Assembly (NCBI GenBank): GCA_017936545.1
Contig: JAGBFJ010000077.1
Span: forward strand, 1 to 36,015
Length of the DNA: 36,015 nt
Direction of reading: 5' to 3'
DNA from: Sutterella sp.
GTDB taxonomy: Bacteria; Pseudomonadota; Gammaproteobacteria; Burkholderiales; Burkholderiaceae_F
Under the pieces are notes generated by a model that was not told where the DNA came from, did not search any database, and was given only the letters and a program-made list of their open reading frames with translations. Each line of letters opens with the position of its first letter. Positions within the stretch are counted from its first letter, which is position 1. Made by a program: the position numbers and the translations under genes. Positions 10,016-18,274 of this stretch are shown here, piece by piece.

Positions 10016-10041
10016 CAGCCGCGCTCGCCGCGGCTGTTTTT
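10016..10041 (+). terminator. Intrinsic terminator after the Mog-esterase gene
   Basis: CAGCCGCG (10016-10023) pairs perfectly with CGCGGCTG (10029-10036) around a 5-base loop, followed by TTTTT on the plus strand. It ends the darP transcription unit. Confidence 0.8.
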
Positions 10042-10048
10042 GCGCAAT

Positions 10049-10078
10049 AAAAAATCCTGCATCATCACTGATACAGGA
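10049..10078 (-). terminator. Intrinsic terminator downstream of tRNA-Leu
   Basis: On the minus strand TCCTGTATCA pairs with TGATGCAGGA (one G-U pair) around GTGA, then six T residues follow (10054-10049). It lies about 155 bases after the tRNA 3' end and faces away from it, so it likely ends the tRNA transcript. Confidence 0.7.
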
Positions 10079-10220
10079 CGTTTTCCGACTCCCAGAACGG
10101 AGAGGTTCTCTGCTCCCATTGGGGCCTCTGCTGTAAAGCCGCTGTATATCTGCAGTAATCGAACATCGCAGAGAGCAGCCGGCATACCATATGTCGTAGG
10201 TCACGGGCTAAACAGCCACA

Positions 10221-10237
10221 ACCAGTTGAAAACTGGT
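10221..10237. repeat. Small palindrome at the tRNA-Leu 3' end
   Basis: ACCAGTT-GAA-AACTGGT is a perfect 7-bp inverted repeat whose right arm includes the encoded CCA and the discriminator base of the tRNA. In the primary transcript it could form a hairpin that exposes or masks the 3' processing site. It is not flanked by an integrase or a duplicated tRNA end, so it is not an obvious attachment site. Confidence 0.4.
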
Positions 10238-10318
10238 CCCCGGAGAGGGACTCGAACCCTCAAGGTTTTACCCGGCGGATTTTGAATCCGCTGCGTCTAC
10301 CAATTCCGCCATCCGGGG
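10234..10318 (-). tRNA. tRNA-Leu, anticodon CAA
   Basis: The acceptor arms CCCCGGA and TCCGGGG pair over 7 bp, with discriminator A and an encoded CCA end (10236-10234). The anticodon loop TTCAAAA between GCGGA and TCCGC gives anticodon CAA, reading UUG leucine codons. A long variable arm (GGGT-AAAA-CCTT) fits the leucine class II form. The T arm contains TTCGAGT. The gene is single, not part of a visible tRNA cluster, and lies just downstream of folK on the same strand, so it could be read from the folK transcript as well as from its own promoter. Confidence 0.97.
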
Positions 10319-10339
10319 AAGCAAATTGTGAGAGTGGCA

Positions 10340-10849
10340 TTATGCCACACTTTCCTGCCGCAGCAGACGAATCTGCTGATCGGGATGTGTCTTTCTGACT
10401 CTGGCCACGGCTTCAGTCACTGTTTCACCGCCGGAAAGAACATACGACGGACACACATCCGAGATAGGAACCAGGACGAAGAGCCTCTCATGCATCCGAG
10501 GATGAGGCAGAGTCAGAACAGGATCATCCTGTTCCACGCCCTCATAAGAAATCACATCCAGATCCAGCGTGCGGGGTGCATTGACAACCCCCGCCGGCCG
10601 GATACGTCCGTGTTCATTCTCGATCCTCTGACATGCCTTCAGGAGCTCCATAGGCGTCAGCGACGTTTCAACCAGCGCAACCGCATTGACATAGTCGGGG
10701 CCGGAAGAATCAACCGGACTCGTCGTATAAAACCGGCTCAGCGCTTTGACCGTTATGCCGGGAACCGCATGGAGTTCCTCGGCAGCTTCTGAGAGCGCCC
10801 TGACGGGATCGCCGAGATTCGCACCGAGCGCGACGACAGCCTCAGGCAT
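10340..10849 (-). CDS. folK: 2-amino-4-hydroxy-6-hydroxymethyldihydropteridine pyrophosphokinase
   Basis: Transfers pyrophosphate from ATP to the pterin alcohol in the folate pathway. The start at 10849 (MPEAVVALGANLGDP) gives 169 residues, the family size. It overlaps the pcnB stop by 8 bases; the longer frame to 10948 would lie inside the pcnB tail. The signatures are VALGANLGDP at the N-terminus, the PRTLDLDVI block that holds metal and substrate ligands, and LPHPRMHERLFVLVP. pcnB-folK coupling is standard in Beta- and Gammaproteobacteria. Confidence 0.95.
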   Translation of the reverse strand: MPEAVVALGANLGDPVRALSEAAEELHAVPGITVKALSRFYTTSPVDSSGPDYVNAVALVETSLTPMELLKACQRIENEHGRIRPAGVVNAPRTLDLDVISYEGVEQDDPVLTLPHPRMHERLFVLVPISDVCPSYVLSGGETVTEAVARVRKTHPDQQIRLLRQESVA

Positions 10850-12281
10850 TGCGGTCCGCCTCCGTGCGCGGGCGGGAGGAGCGGCGGGAAGGACGCCGGC
10901 GACGGCGCGGTCTGGACTCGCCGGGGACAGTCTGAGATGCCGGGGCATCCGTACGAGGACCGCGGCGGCGAGTACGGGCGCGATCGCCGGTCTGACGCGC
11001 TTCCTGCTGAGCCGCTTCGATCATGGCCGCACGGCGGTCTGAATCGGCTGCCACGAATTCTTCCCACCAGGTCACCTGACTCACGGGCACATGGCCGAGC
11101 ATGGAGCGCAGCAGCATGAAGTCGTATGCTGCACGATAGCGGGGATGCTGCACCAGAGACCAGGGATTCTTGCCGGTACGGCGCTCAAAACGTGCCTGAA
11201 GCATCCAGAGATCGTGGATGTCGGCCTGATAGCGGCGCTGAATATTAAGCTGCTGGCACTGCGTTTCGAGGACGTCCACGCTGGCGGCATGAAGCGCCTG
11301 CATGCGGCTCATGCCCTTTTCCTCTTCGTTGTAGCGCCAGCGCTTGACGACCTGCGGCCACAGAAGCGTGCCGAACAGGAAAGAGGGAGAAATCTTCTTG
11401 CCGACGGCAATGCGCTCGTCGGTGCGCTGAAGCGCCAACATCAGGAACTTTTCGCCGTCAGGCTCCGAGACGATGACGTCAAGCATCGGCAGCAGCGCAC
11501 GATGAAGCCCTTCCGCCCGCAGCTGCGTCATGCAGGTCACGGCATGCCCGCAGGTCAGAAGCTTCAGAACTTCGTCGACCAGCCGGGCGGAAGGCACGTT
11601 TTCCAGAAGCTTCGCCATCTGAGGGATAGGACGCTCGGTCTGAGGTTCGATCGTAAAACCGAGCTTGGACGAAATACGGACGGCACGCATCATGCGGACA
11701 GGATCTTCGCGATAGCGCACGGCCGGATCGCCGATCATGCGAAGGCGCTTGGCAGCGATGTCCTCAAAGCCCTTGTGATAGTCAAAGAGCTCTTCGGTCT
11801 GCGGATCGTAATAAAGCGCATTGATGGTGAAGTCGCGGCGGGCCGCATCTTCCCACATTTCGCCGAAAACATTGTCGGAGACCACGCGGCCGGTCGCGTC
11901 CTTGCGCTGACCTTCGCCTTCCAGCGCTCTGAAGGTCGAGCACTCGATGATTTCACGTCCGAAAATCACGTGAACCAGCTGAAAGCGGCGGCCGATGATG
12001 ACTGCGCGGCGCTGACAGCGCTTCACCTGCTCGGGCGTGGCGTCCGTTGCCACGTCAAAGTCCTTCGGCGTAACGCCGAGCAGCAGATCGCGTACCGCGC
12101 CGCCCACGATGTAGGCCTTGAACCCGCGGCGCTGAAGCGCTTCGCAGGTCTTTCTCGCCTCCACCGAAACCAGAGACGGATCAATGCCGTGTTCATCCCT
12201 GCTGATAATGCGCGGGGTTTTCACAATCTCATAACGGGGCGCGAACATGTCCCGCACCCGGTTGACCAGACGACTGAACAT
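10842..12281 (-). CDS. pcnB: Poly(A) polymerase I
   Basis: Adds 3' poly(A) tails that promote RNA decay, and is important for plasmid copy control in E. coli. The nucleotidyltransferase signature GGAVRDLLLG with the following KDFDVATDATPEQ (metal-binding Asp pair) lies near residues 59-85. A positive stretch with RFQLVHVIFG follows, and the RRDFTINALYYD element marks the poly(A) polymerase/CCA-adding family. The C-terminal tail from about residue 425 is arginine- and proline-rich, as in many poly(A) polymerases, and probably binds RNA. Only 2 bases separate the HAD gene stop from this ATG, so translation is likely coupled. CCA-adding enzyme is an alternative, but context and tail favour PcnB. 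Confidence 0.93.
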   Translation of the reverse strand: MFSRLVNRVRDMFAPRYEIVKTPRIISRDEHGIDPSLVSVEARKTCEALQRRGFKAYIVGGAVRDLLLGVTPKDFDVATDATPEQVKRCQRRAVIIGRRFQLVHVIFGREIIECSTFRALEGEGQRKDATGRVVSDNVFGEMWEDAARRDFTINALYYDPQTEELFDYHKGFEDIAAKRLRMIGDPAVRYREDPVRMMRAVRISSKLGFTIEPQTERPIPQMAKLLENVPSARLVDEVLKLLTCGHAVTCMTQLRAEGLHRALLPMLDVIVSEPDGEKFLMLALQRTDERIAVGKKISPSFLFGTLLWPQVVKRWRYNEEEKGMSRMQALHAASVDVLETQCQQLNIQRRYQADIHDLWMLQARFERRTGKNPWSLVQHPRYRAAYDFMLLRSMLGHVPVSQVTWWEEFVAADSDRRAAMIEAAQQEARQTGDRARTRRRGPRTDAPASQTVPGESRPRRRRRPSRRSSRPRTEADRNA

Positions 12282-12283
12282 GG

Positions 12284-12976
12284 TTAATCGTCAACCTTTT
12301 CAAAAATATCTGTAATCAGCCAGCCGCGGCGCCGTGCTTCCTTCCGAAGCGCATCGTCGGGATTGACTGCGACGGCCCGGCCGCGGGCAGCTGCAAAATC
12401 AAGAAGCGGCAGGTCATTGACGGAGTCGCTGTAGGCTTCGATCTCCTCGGCAGGCTCGCCCCGCCGTGCAGCTTCGTTTTCCAGAAACGCCTTCACGAGG
12501 ATGAGCTTGCCTTCCTGATAAGAGTGCGACCCCGTGAGACGGCCGGTGAATTCCCCGTCATCCGTCTCCTCGGGCCTGGCCGCCACGAGATGAGGAATAC
12601 CGAAAAGACGTGCAATCGGTCCGGTCACGAAACCGTGCGTTCCCGACGCAAGCACCAGTTCGAATCCGGCCTGACGGCGGCTCTCCAAGAGGGCCAGCGC
12701 TTCTGGACGGATGTTCGGCCGAATGACCGTCTTAAGAAAGCCGCTCATCCAGCGGTCCAGATCCTCACGGCGGCATTTGGCAAGAAGGCCGAGCTGAAAG
12801 GCCATGAAGCCGTCAATATCGAAGCTTCCTTCCGAATAACCCTTCGCATACGCCTTCTCCTCGCGCATGACGGCTGCGGCATCCATGCGGGCCGCATTGG
12901 CAAGCCATCGCGTCCATCCGCCGCAGCTGTCGACGGGGAGAAGCGTATGGTCGAGGTCGAAAATGGCAAATTTCAT
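12284..12976 (-). CDS. HAD-superfamily (subfamily IB) phosphatase
   Basis: Phosphoserine-phosphatase-like hydrolase of unassigned substrate. Motif I is FDLDHTLLPVDS near residue 6, with the nucleophilic Asp and the general acid Asp. Motif II is the Ser/Thr of LASGTHG, the lysine is in YQEGK, and motif III is YSDSVNDLPLL. A helical cap lies between motifs I and II. The 230-residue length fits the family seen between hda and pcnB in Burkholderiales, often annotated as SerB-like or as a histidinol-phosphatase candidate. The sequence does not decide the substrate. It follows hda by 27 bases. No strong ribosome binding site is visible before the ATG. Confidence 0.9.
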   Translation of the reverse strand: MKFAIFDLDHTLLPVDSCGGWTRWLANAARMDAAAVMREEKAYAKGYSEGSFDIDGFMAFQLGLLAKCRREDLDRWMSGFLKTVIRPNIRPEALALLESRRQAGFELVLASGTHGFVTGPIARLFGIPHLVAARPEETDDGEFTGRLTGSHSYQEGKLILVKAFLENEAARRGEPAEEIEAYSDSVNDLPLLDFAAARGRAVAVNPDDALRKEARRRGWLITDIFEKVDD

Positions 12977-13003
12977 GAATGCAAAATCTTTGTTGGAGCG
13001 CCG

Positions 13004-13678
13004 TCAGTCGGCGCCCGCAGCACGGCGGCGTTCGTCAAGATTCATCACCGCCTCGCGCAGGAGCGGCAGGGTCACGCGGCGCTGCTTCAGCAGGCCGAGA
13101 CGATCCGCCTCATCAAGCACGCAGGTCAGCGTCCGCATATCGCGCGGCAGATTGACGCCGATCCAGTGAAGCATGTCGGGCGTGAGATCAATGCCGCGGT
13201 GAGCGGCCTGACGCTTCAGCTCGGCAAGCTGCTCTTCATCATCAAGCGGCTTGATGGCATAGCAGAGCCCCCAGGCCAGCCGGCTTCTCACCACCTCCGG
13301 CAGCTGCAGAAGCTGGTTTGCAGGCTGGCGTCCGGCGCAGACCAGATGCATGCCCGGCGAGTTGCGCACGGCATTCTGAAGCGACAGAAGCTGCAGCGCC
13401 CAGCCCGGGTCCAGATCATCCACGTCGTCCACCGTGTAAAGCGGCACATACGGACTGAAAAGCGGAACCCGGAAAGATTCCTCCGGTACCAAACTTCTCA
13501 GAAGGTGCGTCAGCCCGGCCCCCTTCGGTCCGTAAAGATAAACGAACGTAGGGCCGCAGCCCGCCGCCACCTCGCGAAGCACGGAAACGGCTTCGGCATT
13601 CGCGCCGACAACGAAGTTGTCAAGCGTCGGCCGCTCTCGTTCCTGTAGATCAAGCAGATACTGGTCGGGTTCGTTCAT
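13004..13678 (-). CDS. hda: DnaA regulatory inactivator Hda
   Basis: AAA+ protein that, with the DNA-loaded beta clamp, stimulates ATP hydrolysis by DnaA and so prevents re-initiation of replication. The 224-residue length is typical. The N-terminal QYLLDL (residues 6-11) is a good clamp-binding motif. It is followed by PTLDNFVVGANAEAV, then by a degenerate Walker A (YGPKGAGLTHLL) and a Walker B-like VDDVDDL. The C-terminal helices end in LPLLREAVMNLDERRR. It is the first gene of the hda-HAD-pcnB-folK unit and is divergent from purM. Confidence 0.92.
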   Translation of the reverse strand: MNEPDQYLLDLQERERPTLDNFVVGANAEAVSVLREVAAGCGPTFVYLYGPKGAGLTHLLRSLVPEESFRVPLFSPYVPLYTVDDVDDLDPGWALQLLSLQNAVRNSPGMHLVCAGRQPANQLLQLPEVVRSRLAWGLCYAIKPLDDEEQLAELKRQAAHRGIDLTPDMLHWIGVNLPRDMRTLTCVLDEADRLGLLKQRRVTLPLLREAVMNLDERRRAAGAD

Positions 13679-13976
13679 ATGTCTCGGTCAAAGGTCATCC
13701 GGCGCCGCTGGCACACGCGTTCGGAATTTAAAAGTTTACCGCGAAAAACAGAACTGCGTCACAGCTCTGCGAACACAGTCGGATGCCCCGCCGCATGTCT
13801 CCCGGGGCTGAAAAAGTCCGCATCGGCAGGCGCCTTTGAGAGCGCTTTGGCTTATACTTTCGCCAATTCTTTTCAGGCAACCCGTCCCCGCGGTCCGAAA
13901 GCGCCGGAAAAGCACTTTCGGACAGGCATTTCCTGTTTTTCTTCCGCGCGGACCCTCTTCACTTGAGATTTTTTCC
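13679..13976. promoter_or_regulatory. Divergent hda/purM control region
   Basis: This 298-base gap must hold both promoters. A plus-strand -10-like TATACT lies at 13853-13858 with no good -35; transcription would start near 13866. In the resulting purM leader TCCGAAAG (13894-13901) pairs perfectly with CTTTCGGA (13915-13922). The stem has no T run, so it is not a terminator. No PurR-type operator was recognised. Confidence 0.4.
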
Positions 13977-15005
13977 ATGAGCCAACTTTCCTACGCGGCT
14001 GCCGGCGTTTCCATCGATGCCGGCGACGAACTCGTTGAACGCATCAAGCCCGCTGCCAAGCGCACCATGATCCCGGGCGTGCTCGGCTCGATCGGCGGCT
14101 TCGGCGCGCTCTTTGAAGTCAGCAAGGAATACAAGAATCCGGTGCTCGTCACCGGCACGGACGGTGTGGGCACGAAGCTCATGCTCGCCTTCAAGCTCGG
14201 CCGTCACGACACCGTCGGTCAGGACCTCGTGGCCATGAGCGTCAACGACATTCTCGTTCAGGGCGCCAAGAGCCTCTTCTTCCTTGACTACTATGCCTGC
14301 GGCAAGCTCGACGTCGACGTCGCCAGCCGCGTGGTCGCCGGCGTTGCGAAGGGCTGCGAACTTGCGGGCTGCGCGCTCATCGGCGGTGAAACCGCCGAAA
14401 TGCCGGGCATGTACCCGGAAGGCGAATACGACCTTGCCGGCTTTGCCGTCGGCGTCGTGGAAAAGGATCAGATCATCGACGGCCGCACGATTCAGCCGGG
14501 CGACACGATTCTCGGTCTGGCTTCGAGCGGTCCGCACTCCAACGGCTTCTCGCTCATCCGCAAGGTGGTTGAAGTTGCCGGCGCCGACTGGAACATGCCG
14601 TTCGACGGCGCCACGCTCGCCGACCGTGCGATGGAACCGACCCGCATCTACGTGAAGCAGGTTCTGGAAGTCATGAAGTCCGTGAAGATCAAGGGCATGG
14701 CCCACATCACGGGCGGCGGTCTCGTTGAAAACGTGCCCCGCGTTCTTCCCGAAGGCGTTCAGGCCGTCATCGACGGCAAGTCGTGGACCCGTCCGGCCAT
14801 CTTCGACTGGCTCCAGGAACAGGGCAACATCGACAGCCACGAAATGCACCGCGTCTTCAACAACGGCATCGGCCTCGTCGTGATCGTTGCGAAGGAAGAC
14901 GCCGAAAAGGCCCGAGCCGCCTTCGAAGCTCAGGGCGAAACGGTCTTCACGATCGGTACGATCGGCACGCTTCCCGAAGGCGAAGCCCCCTGCGTCGTCC
15001 GCTGA
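13977..15005 (+). CDS. purM: Phosphoribosylformylglycinamidine cyclo-ligase
   Basis: Forms aminoimidazole ribotide, step five of purine synthesis, with ATP. The start at 13977 ([19 protein letters not shown]) matches the family N-terminus and gives 342 residues; the frame is open upstream to 13836, but that part is non-coding in character. Signatures are [32 protein letters not shown] with [11 protein letters not shown], the ATP-site [27 protein letters not shown], and [16 protein letters not shown]. It converges on miaA, with a terminator pair between the genes. Confidence 0.97.
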   Translation: MSQLSYAAAGVSIDAGDELVERIKPAAKRTMIPGVLGSIGGFGALFEVSKEYKNPVLVTGTDGVGTKLMLAFKLGRHDTVGQDLVAMSVNDILVQGAKSLFFLDYYACGKLDVDVASRVVAGVAKGCELAGCALIGGETAEMPGMYPEGEYDLAGFAVGVVEKDQIIDGRTIQPGDTILGLASSGPHSNGFSLIRKVVEVAGADWNMPFDGATLADRAMEPTRIYVKQVLEVMKSVKIKGMAHITGGGLVENVPRVLPEGVQAVIDGKSWTRPAIFDWLQEQGNIDSHEMHRVFNNGIGLVVIVAKEDAEKARAAFEAQGETVFTIGTIGTLPEGEAPCVVR

Positions 15006-15017
15006 AACTGAATCGCG

Positions 15018-15037
15018 AACCGGCCGCAAGGCCGGTT
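15018..15037 (+). other. Perfect hairpin between purM and its terminator
   Basis: AACCGGCC (15018-15025) pairs with GGCCGGTT (15030-15037) around a GCAA tetraloop of the stable GNRA type. It has no T run. It probably stabilises the purM mRNA 3' end. Confidence 0.5.
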
Positions 15038-15048
15038 CAGATGATCCC

Positions 15049-15079
15049 GGGCATCCGAGTCGGATGCCCTTTTTATTTT
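15049..15079 (+). terminator. Intrinsic terminator of purM
   Basis: GGGCATCCG (15049-15057) pairs perfectly with CGGATGCCC (15061-15069) around AGT. It is followed by TTTTTATTTT. Confidence 0.85.
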
Positions 15080-15086
15080 CCGCAGC

Positions 15087-16028
15087 CTATCTGGCCGGCG
15101 CAAAAGGACGAATCATCACGGAGAGTGCCTCCAGCGTGCCTTCCGCCTCCGGATCCATCAGGGTGAGATCCTGCATGCCGCGCATCCAGGTCATCTGCCG
15201 CTTGGCAAGCTGCCTCGTGGCTGCTACGCCGGCGAGGTGAAAGGCCGCCGCATCGGTCCGTCCTTCCAGAAAATCGATCGCCTGCCGGTAGCCCACCGCC
15301 CGCATTGCCGGGCTGTCGGGATCGTAGTCGGGACGCGCCATCAGACGGCGCATTTCATCAAGGAAACCGTCGGCCAGCATCTGATCGAAACGCTTTTCAA
15401 TGCGCTCGTGAAGCCGTTTCCGGTCGGGAGGAAGCAGACCCGCAGCGATCATGGCGAAGGCGGGGCCCGACGAACCCGCCGCATGAAAGTCGGAAATCGG
15501 CCGCCCCGTCATGCGAAGCACCTCAAGAGCCCGGCCGATGCGCTGACTGTCGTTCGGACTGAGTCTCGCCGCCGTCAAAGGATCCGCCTCGGCGAGTCTG
15601 GCATGCATGGCCGGCCAGCCGAGCTCGGCCGCTTCGGCCGCCACGGCGGCACGCACGGCCGGATCCGTGCTCGGCATCTCGTTGATGCCGTCCCGAAGCG
15701 CTTTGGCGTAAAGCATGGTGCCGCCGACAATCAGCGGAAACCGGCCCCGCTGGCGGATTTCTCCGACAAGCCTGACGGTATCCGTCAGAAAATCTGCCGC
15801 GCTGTAGCTCTCGCCGATGTCCCGGATATCAATGAGATGATGGGGACATACCGCCCTTTCGGCCAGAGAAGGCTTCGCCGTCCCGATGTCCATGCCGCGG
15901 TAGACCAAGGCCGAATCCATCGAAATGATCTCGACGTCGAACCGACGGGCCAGTTCCAGCGACAGCCCGGATTTTCCCGATGCCGTGGGACCGATGAGCA
16001 GAAGCGCCTGAGGCGTCGTATCCGTCAT
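15087..16028 (-). CDS. miaA: tRNA dimethylallyltransferase
   Basis: Transfers dimethylallyl to N6 of adenosine-37 in tRNAs that read codons beginning with U. The start at 16028 (MTDTTPQALLLIGPT) yields 313 residues; the P-loop GPTASGKS begins at about residue 13, as in the family. The DSALVYRGMDIGTAKP block carries the catalytic Asp. HHLIDI, VGGTMLYAKAL and NDSQRIGRALEV follow. Its ATG shares one base with the mutL stop (TAATG), so translation is coupled. mutL-miaA is a conserved pair; hfq, which often follows, is not here. Confidence 0.96.
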   Translation of the reverse strand: MTDTTPQALLLIGPTASGKSGLSLELARRFDVEIISMDSALVYRGMDIGTAKPSLAERAVCPHHLIDIRDIGESYSAADFLTDTVRLVGEIRQRGRFPLIVGGTMLYAKALRDGINEMPSTDPAVRAAVAAEAAELGWPAMHARLAEADPLTAARLSPNDSQRIGRALEVLRMTGRPISDFHAAGSSGPAFAMIAAGLLPPDRKRLHERIEKRFDQMLADGFLDEMRRLMARPDYDPDSPAMRAVGYRQAIDFLEGRTDAAAFHLAGVAATRQLAKRQMTWMRGMQDLTLMDPEAEGTLEALSVMIRPFAPAR

Positions 16029-18121
16029 TACTGTCCCCTCAGAAAAAGCTTGTCGAGGTCGGACAGCGTCATCTGACGCCAGGTCGGACGCCCGTGATTG
16101 CACTGATCCGCTCGTTCGGTCTTTTCCATATCCCGAAGAAGACGGTCCATTTCCAATACCGTAAGCTGCCGGTTGGCACGCACCGAGCCGTGGCAGGCCA
16201 CGGTCGCGAGCAGCCGGTTGCGCATTTCCTCGACCAAGCTGGTTTCTCCGTAGTCGGCCAGATCTGCAAGCAGATTCCTCACCATGGATTCGATCGCCGG
16301 CACCGGCGCATCCTTGCAGAGCGCCGGCAGCGCCCGCAGAGTCAGCATGCCGTCGCCCGCCGATGAGAGATCGAACCCGAGACCGGCAAGCGCGTCGCGC
16401 TTTTCCTCAAAGGCGGCATAAGCCACCGGCGTGACACGAAAGACCTGAGGAATGAGCAGCGTCTGAACGGCAATGCCGTGCGAGTCCATTTCCCGCTTCA
16501 GACGCTCGTAGGTAATGCGCTCCGCCGCGGCATGCATGTCGACGATCACCAGCCCCTGAGCATTCTCCGCCAGAATGTAGATGCCGCCGATCTGAGCAAT
16601 CGCCCGTCCGAGAGCACCGGCCGCCAGAGTTTCGGAGACCGCCTTCCGCCCGCAGGAATCGGGACGGGACGGTTCGGACGTTTCTGCAGGCTTTTGTTCC
16701 GGCACAGCGGGAGAAGAAGTCTCCCGCACAAAGGAGCCGCCCGTCAGCGGCAGCACGGTCTCCTCGGGAAGCGGTTCGGCTTTCGGCATCGACTGTGCTT
16801 CGAGCACCAGCGCTTCGTCTATTTCAGCGGGCGGCGGGCACTCGCCGCGCGCGGCAGCCAGCGCGGTATCCTGATCCGCGCCGAAAAGCCGCATCGCCAC
16901 ACTGACGTCGGGCATCGGCTGCGAAGCCAGACGCAAACCGGCGGGACGGCCCGAGAAAAGCGTGTCGCCGGCGGAGTGCCCGCGTGAAGCAGCCGTGTCA
17001 GACGCCGTTCTGAAGGACGGCAGCTGAGTCGGACGGGGCGCTGCGCCCTGAGGAAAGGCAAAGCGGGCCGACGGCTGCTCAGCCGCCGGTTCCTCCGAGG
17101 ACATCAGGGAAGATGCGGACGGGGCCAGCGCGGCCTTGACGGCACGGGTGATGAACTGATGAACACGGCTCGACTCCCGGAACCGCACCTCCATCTTGGT
17201 CGGATGCACGTTGACGTCCACCGCCGTCGGATCCATCGTCAGGTACAGACAGAATACCGGCTGACTCTGCCCGTGCATCACGTCCTGATAGGCCGTTCGC
17301 ACGGCGTGCGAGAGCACCTTGTCGCGCACGAAGCGGCCGTTGACAAAGAAATACTGGGCATCCGCCCTGCTCCGGGAAACGGTCGGCAGACCGACGAGCC
17401 CCTGAAGCGTCATGCCGCCCTCCGTCACGGACACCTCGCGGTTGGCCCCGCGGAACTCCTTGGGCATCAGCGCTTCGATGCGGTCGGCCGCATTGAGGGC
17501 TGGCTCCAGCTTCATCACGGGCCGGCCGTTGGCGATCAGCGTAAAGCCGACGTCGGGATTGGCAAGCGCCAGACGATCGATCTGATCGACGATGTGAGCG
17601 GTTTCAGTCGCTTCCGACTTCATGAATTTCCGCCGGGCGGGCGTCTTGTAGAAGAGGTCGGCCACTTCCACGCGGGTTCCGACCAGTCCCGCCGCCGGAT
17701 GCACGTCGCCGTCTTCAATCTGCCAGGCAGACTCCGCATCGGCCGTGCGGCTCGTCATGCGAAGTTCCGCCACGGCATCGACTGAAGCCAGCGCCTCGCC
17801 GCGAAAACCCAGGCTTTCCACGTTTTCCAGCTCGAGCAGATTGCGGATCTTGCTCGTCGCATGACGCTTCAGCGCGAGAGGAAGCTCGTCCTTGGGAATG
17901 CCGCAGCCGTTGTCCGTGACGACGATCCGCTTGAGACCGCCGCCGTCGACTCGGACTTCAATCGATCCCGCTCCTGCATCGACGGCATTTTCAACGAGCT
18001 CCTTGACGACGGAGGCCGGACGCTCGATCACCTCCCCGGCAGCAATCTGACTGATCAGCTGATTCGGCAGCTCGGCAATTGACCGTCTCGGCGCTCCCGT
18101 CCGCGGCACCAGTTTCTCCAT
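16028..18121 (-). CDS. mutL: DNA mismatch repair protein MutL (endonuclease type)
   Basis: Coordinates mismatch repair downstream of MutS. The start at 18121 (MEKLVPRTGAPRRSIAELP) gives 697 residues; the frame continues to 18199, but that part runs through a hairpin. The N-terminal GHKL ATPase shows ENAVDAGA, DNGCGI and GFRGEAL. A long, poorly conserved linker follows (about residues 330-490). The C-terminal dimerisation domain holds DMHAAAERITYE beginning at Asp528, a match to the endonuclease motif DQHA-(X2)-E-(X4)-E found in MutL of bacteria without MutH. ACHGSVRANRQ and CNHGRPTW support this. GxGxG details were not checked. Confidence 0.95.
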   Translation of the reverse strand: MEKLVPRTGAPRRSIAELPNQLISQIAAGEVIERPASVVKELVENAVDAGAGSIEVRVDGGGLKRIVVTDNGCGIPKDELPLALKRHATSKIRNLLELENVESLGFRGEALASVDAVAELRMTSRTADAESAWQIEDGDVHPAAGLVGTRVEVADLFYKTPARRKFMKSEATETAHIVDQIDRLALANPDVGFTLIANGRPVMKLEPALNAADRIEALMPKEFRGANREVSVTEGGMTLQGLVGLPTVSRSRADAQYFFVNGRFVRDKVLSHAVRTAYQDVMHGQSQPVFCLYLTMDPTAVDVNVHPTKMEVRFRESSRVHQFITRAVKAALAPSASSLMSSEEPAAEQPSARFAFPQGAAPRPTQLPSFRTASDTAASRGHSAGDTLFSGRPAGLRLASQPMPDVSVAMRLFGADQDTALAAARGECPPPAEIDEALVLEAQSMPKAEPLPEETVLPLTGGSFVRETSSPAVPEQKPAETSEPSRPDSCGRKAVSETLAAGALGRAIAQIGGIYILAENAQGLVIVDMHAAAERITYERLKREMDSHGIAVQTLLIPQVFRVTPVAYAAFEEKRDALAGLGFDLSSAGDGMLTLRALPALCKDAPVPAIESMVRNLLADLADYGETSLVEEMRNRLLATVACHGSVRANRQLTVLEMDRLLRDMEKTERADQCNHGRPTWRQMTLSDLDKLFLRGQ

Positions 18122-18148
18122 AACGCTTTGATTTCCCGTAACACAATG

Positions 18149-18181
18149 AAAAAATCGCCCCCTCAAAACGAGGCGGCTTTT
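18149..18181. terminator. Bidirectional terminator-like hairpin upstream of mutL
   Basis: GCCCCCTC (18157-18164) pairs with GAGGCGGC (18170-18177) with one mismatch. On the minus strand six T (18154-18149) follow the stem, on the plus strand four T. It sits 28 bases before the mutL ATG on the mutL strand, in a gap between divergent genes, so it may attenuate mutL or insulate it from the dedA side. Confidence 0.5.
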
Positions 18182-18274
18182 CAGTATGATATCGGGCAAA
18201 CTTCATTTTGTGCACCGGCGCTCATCGTCCCTCTGTCAGCGCCCGGCCGCTGACACAGAAAAGGACCTACTCCG

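Noticed and set aside
9770-10204. 144-codon minus frame and an 85-codon frame near the tRNA-Leu tail
   Set aside because: They run antisense to the esterase 3' end and through two terminators; no protein character.
10221-10318. tRNA-Leu as an integration (att) site
   Set aside because: No integrase, no duplicated tRNA end and no foreign-looking genes are found nearby.
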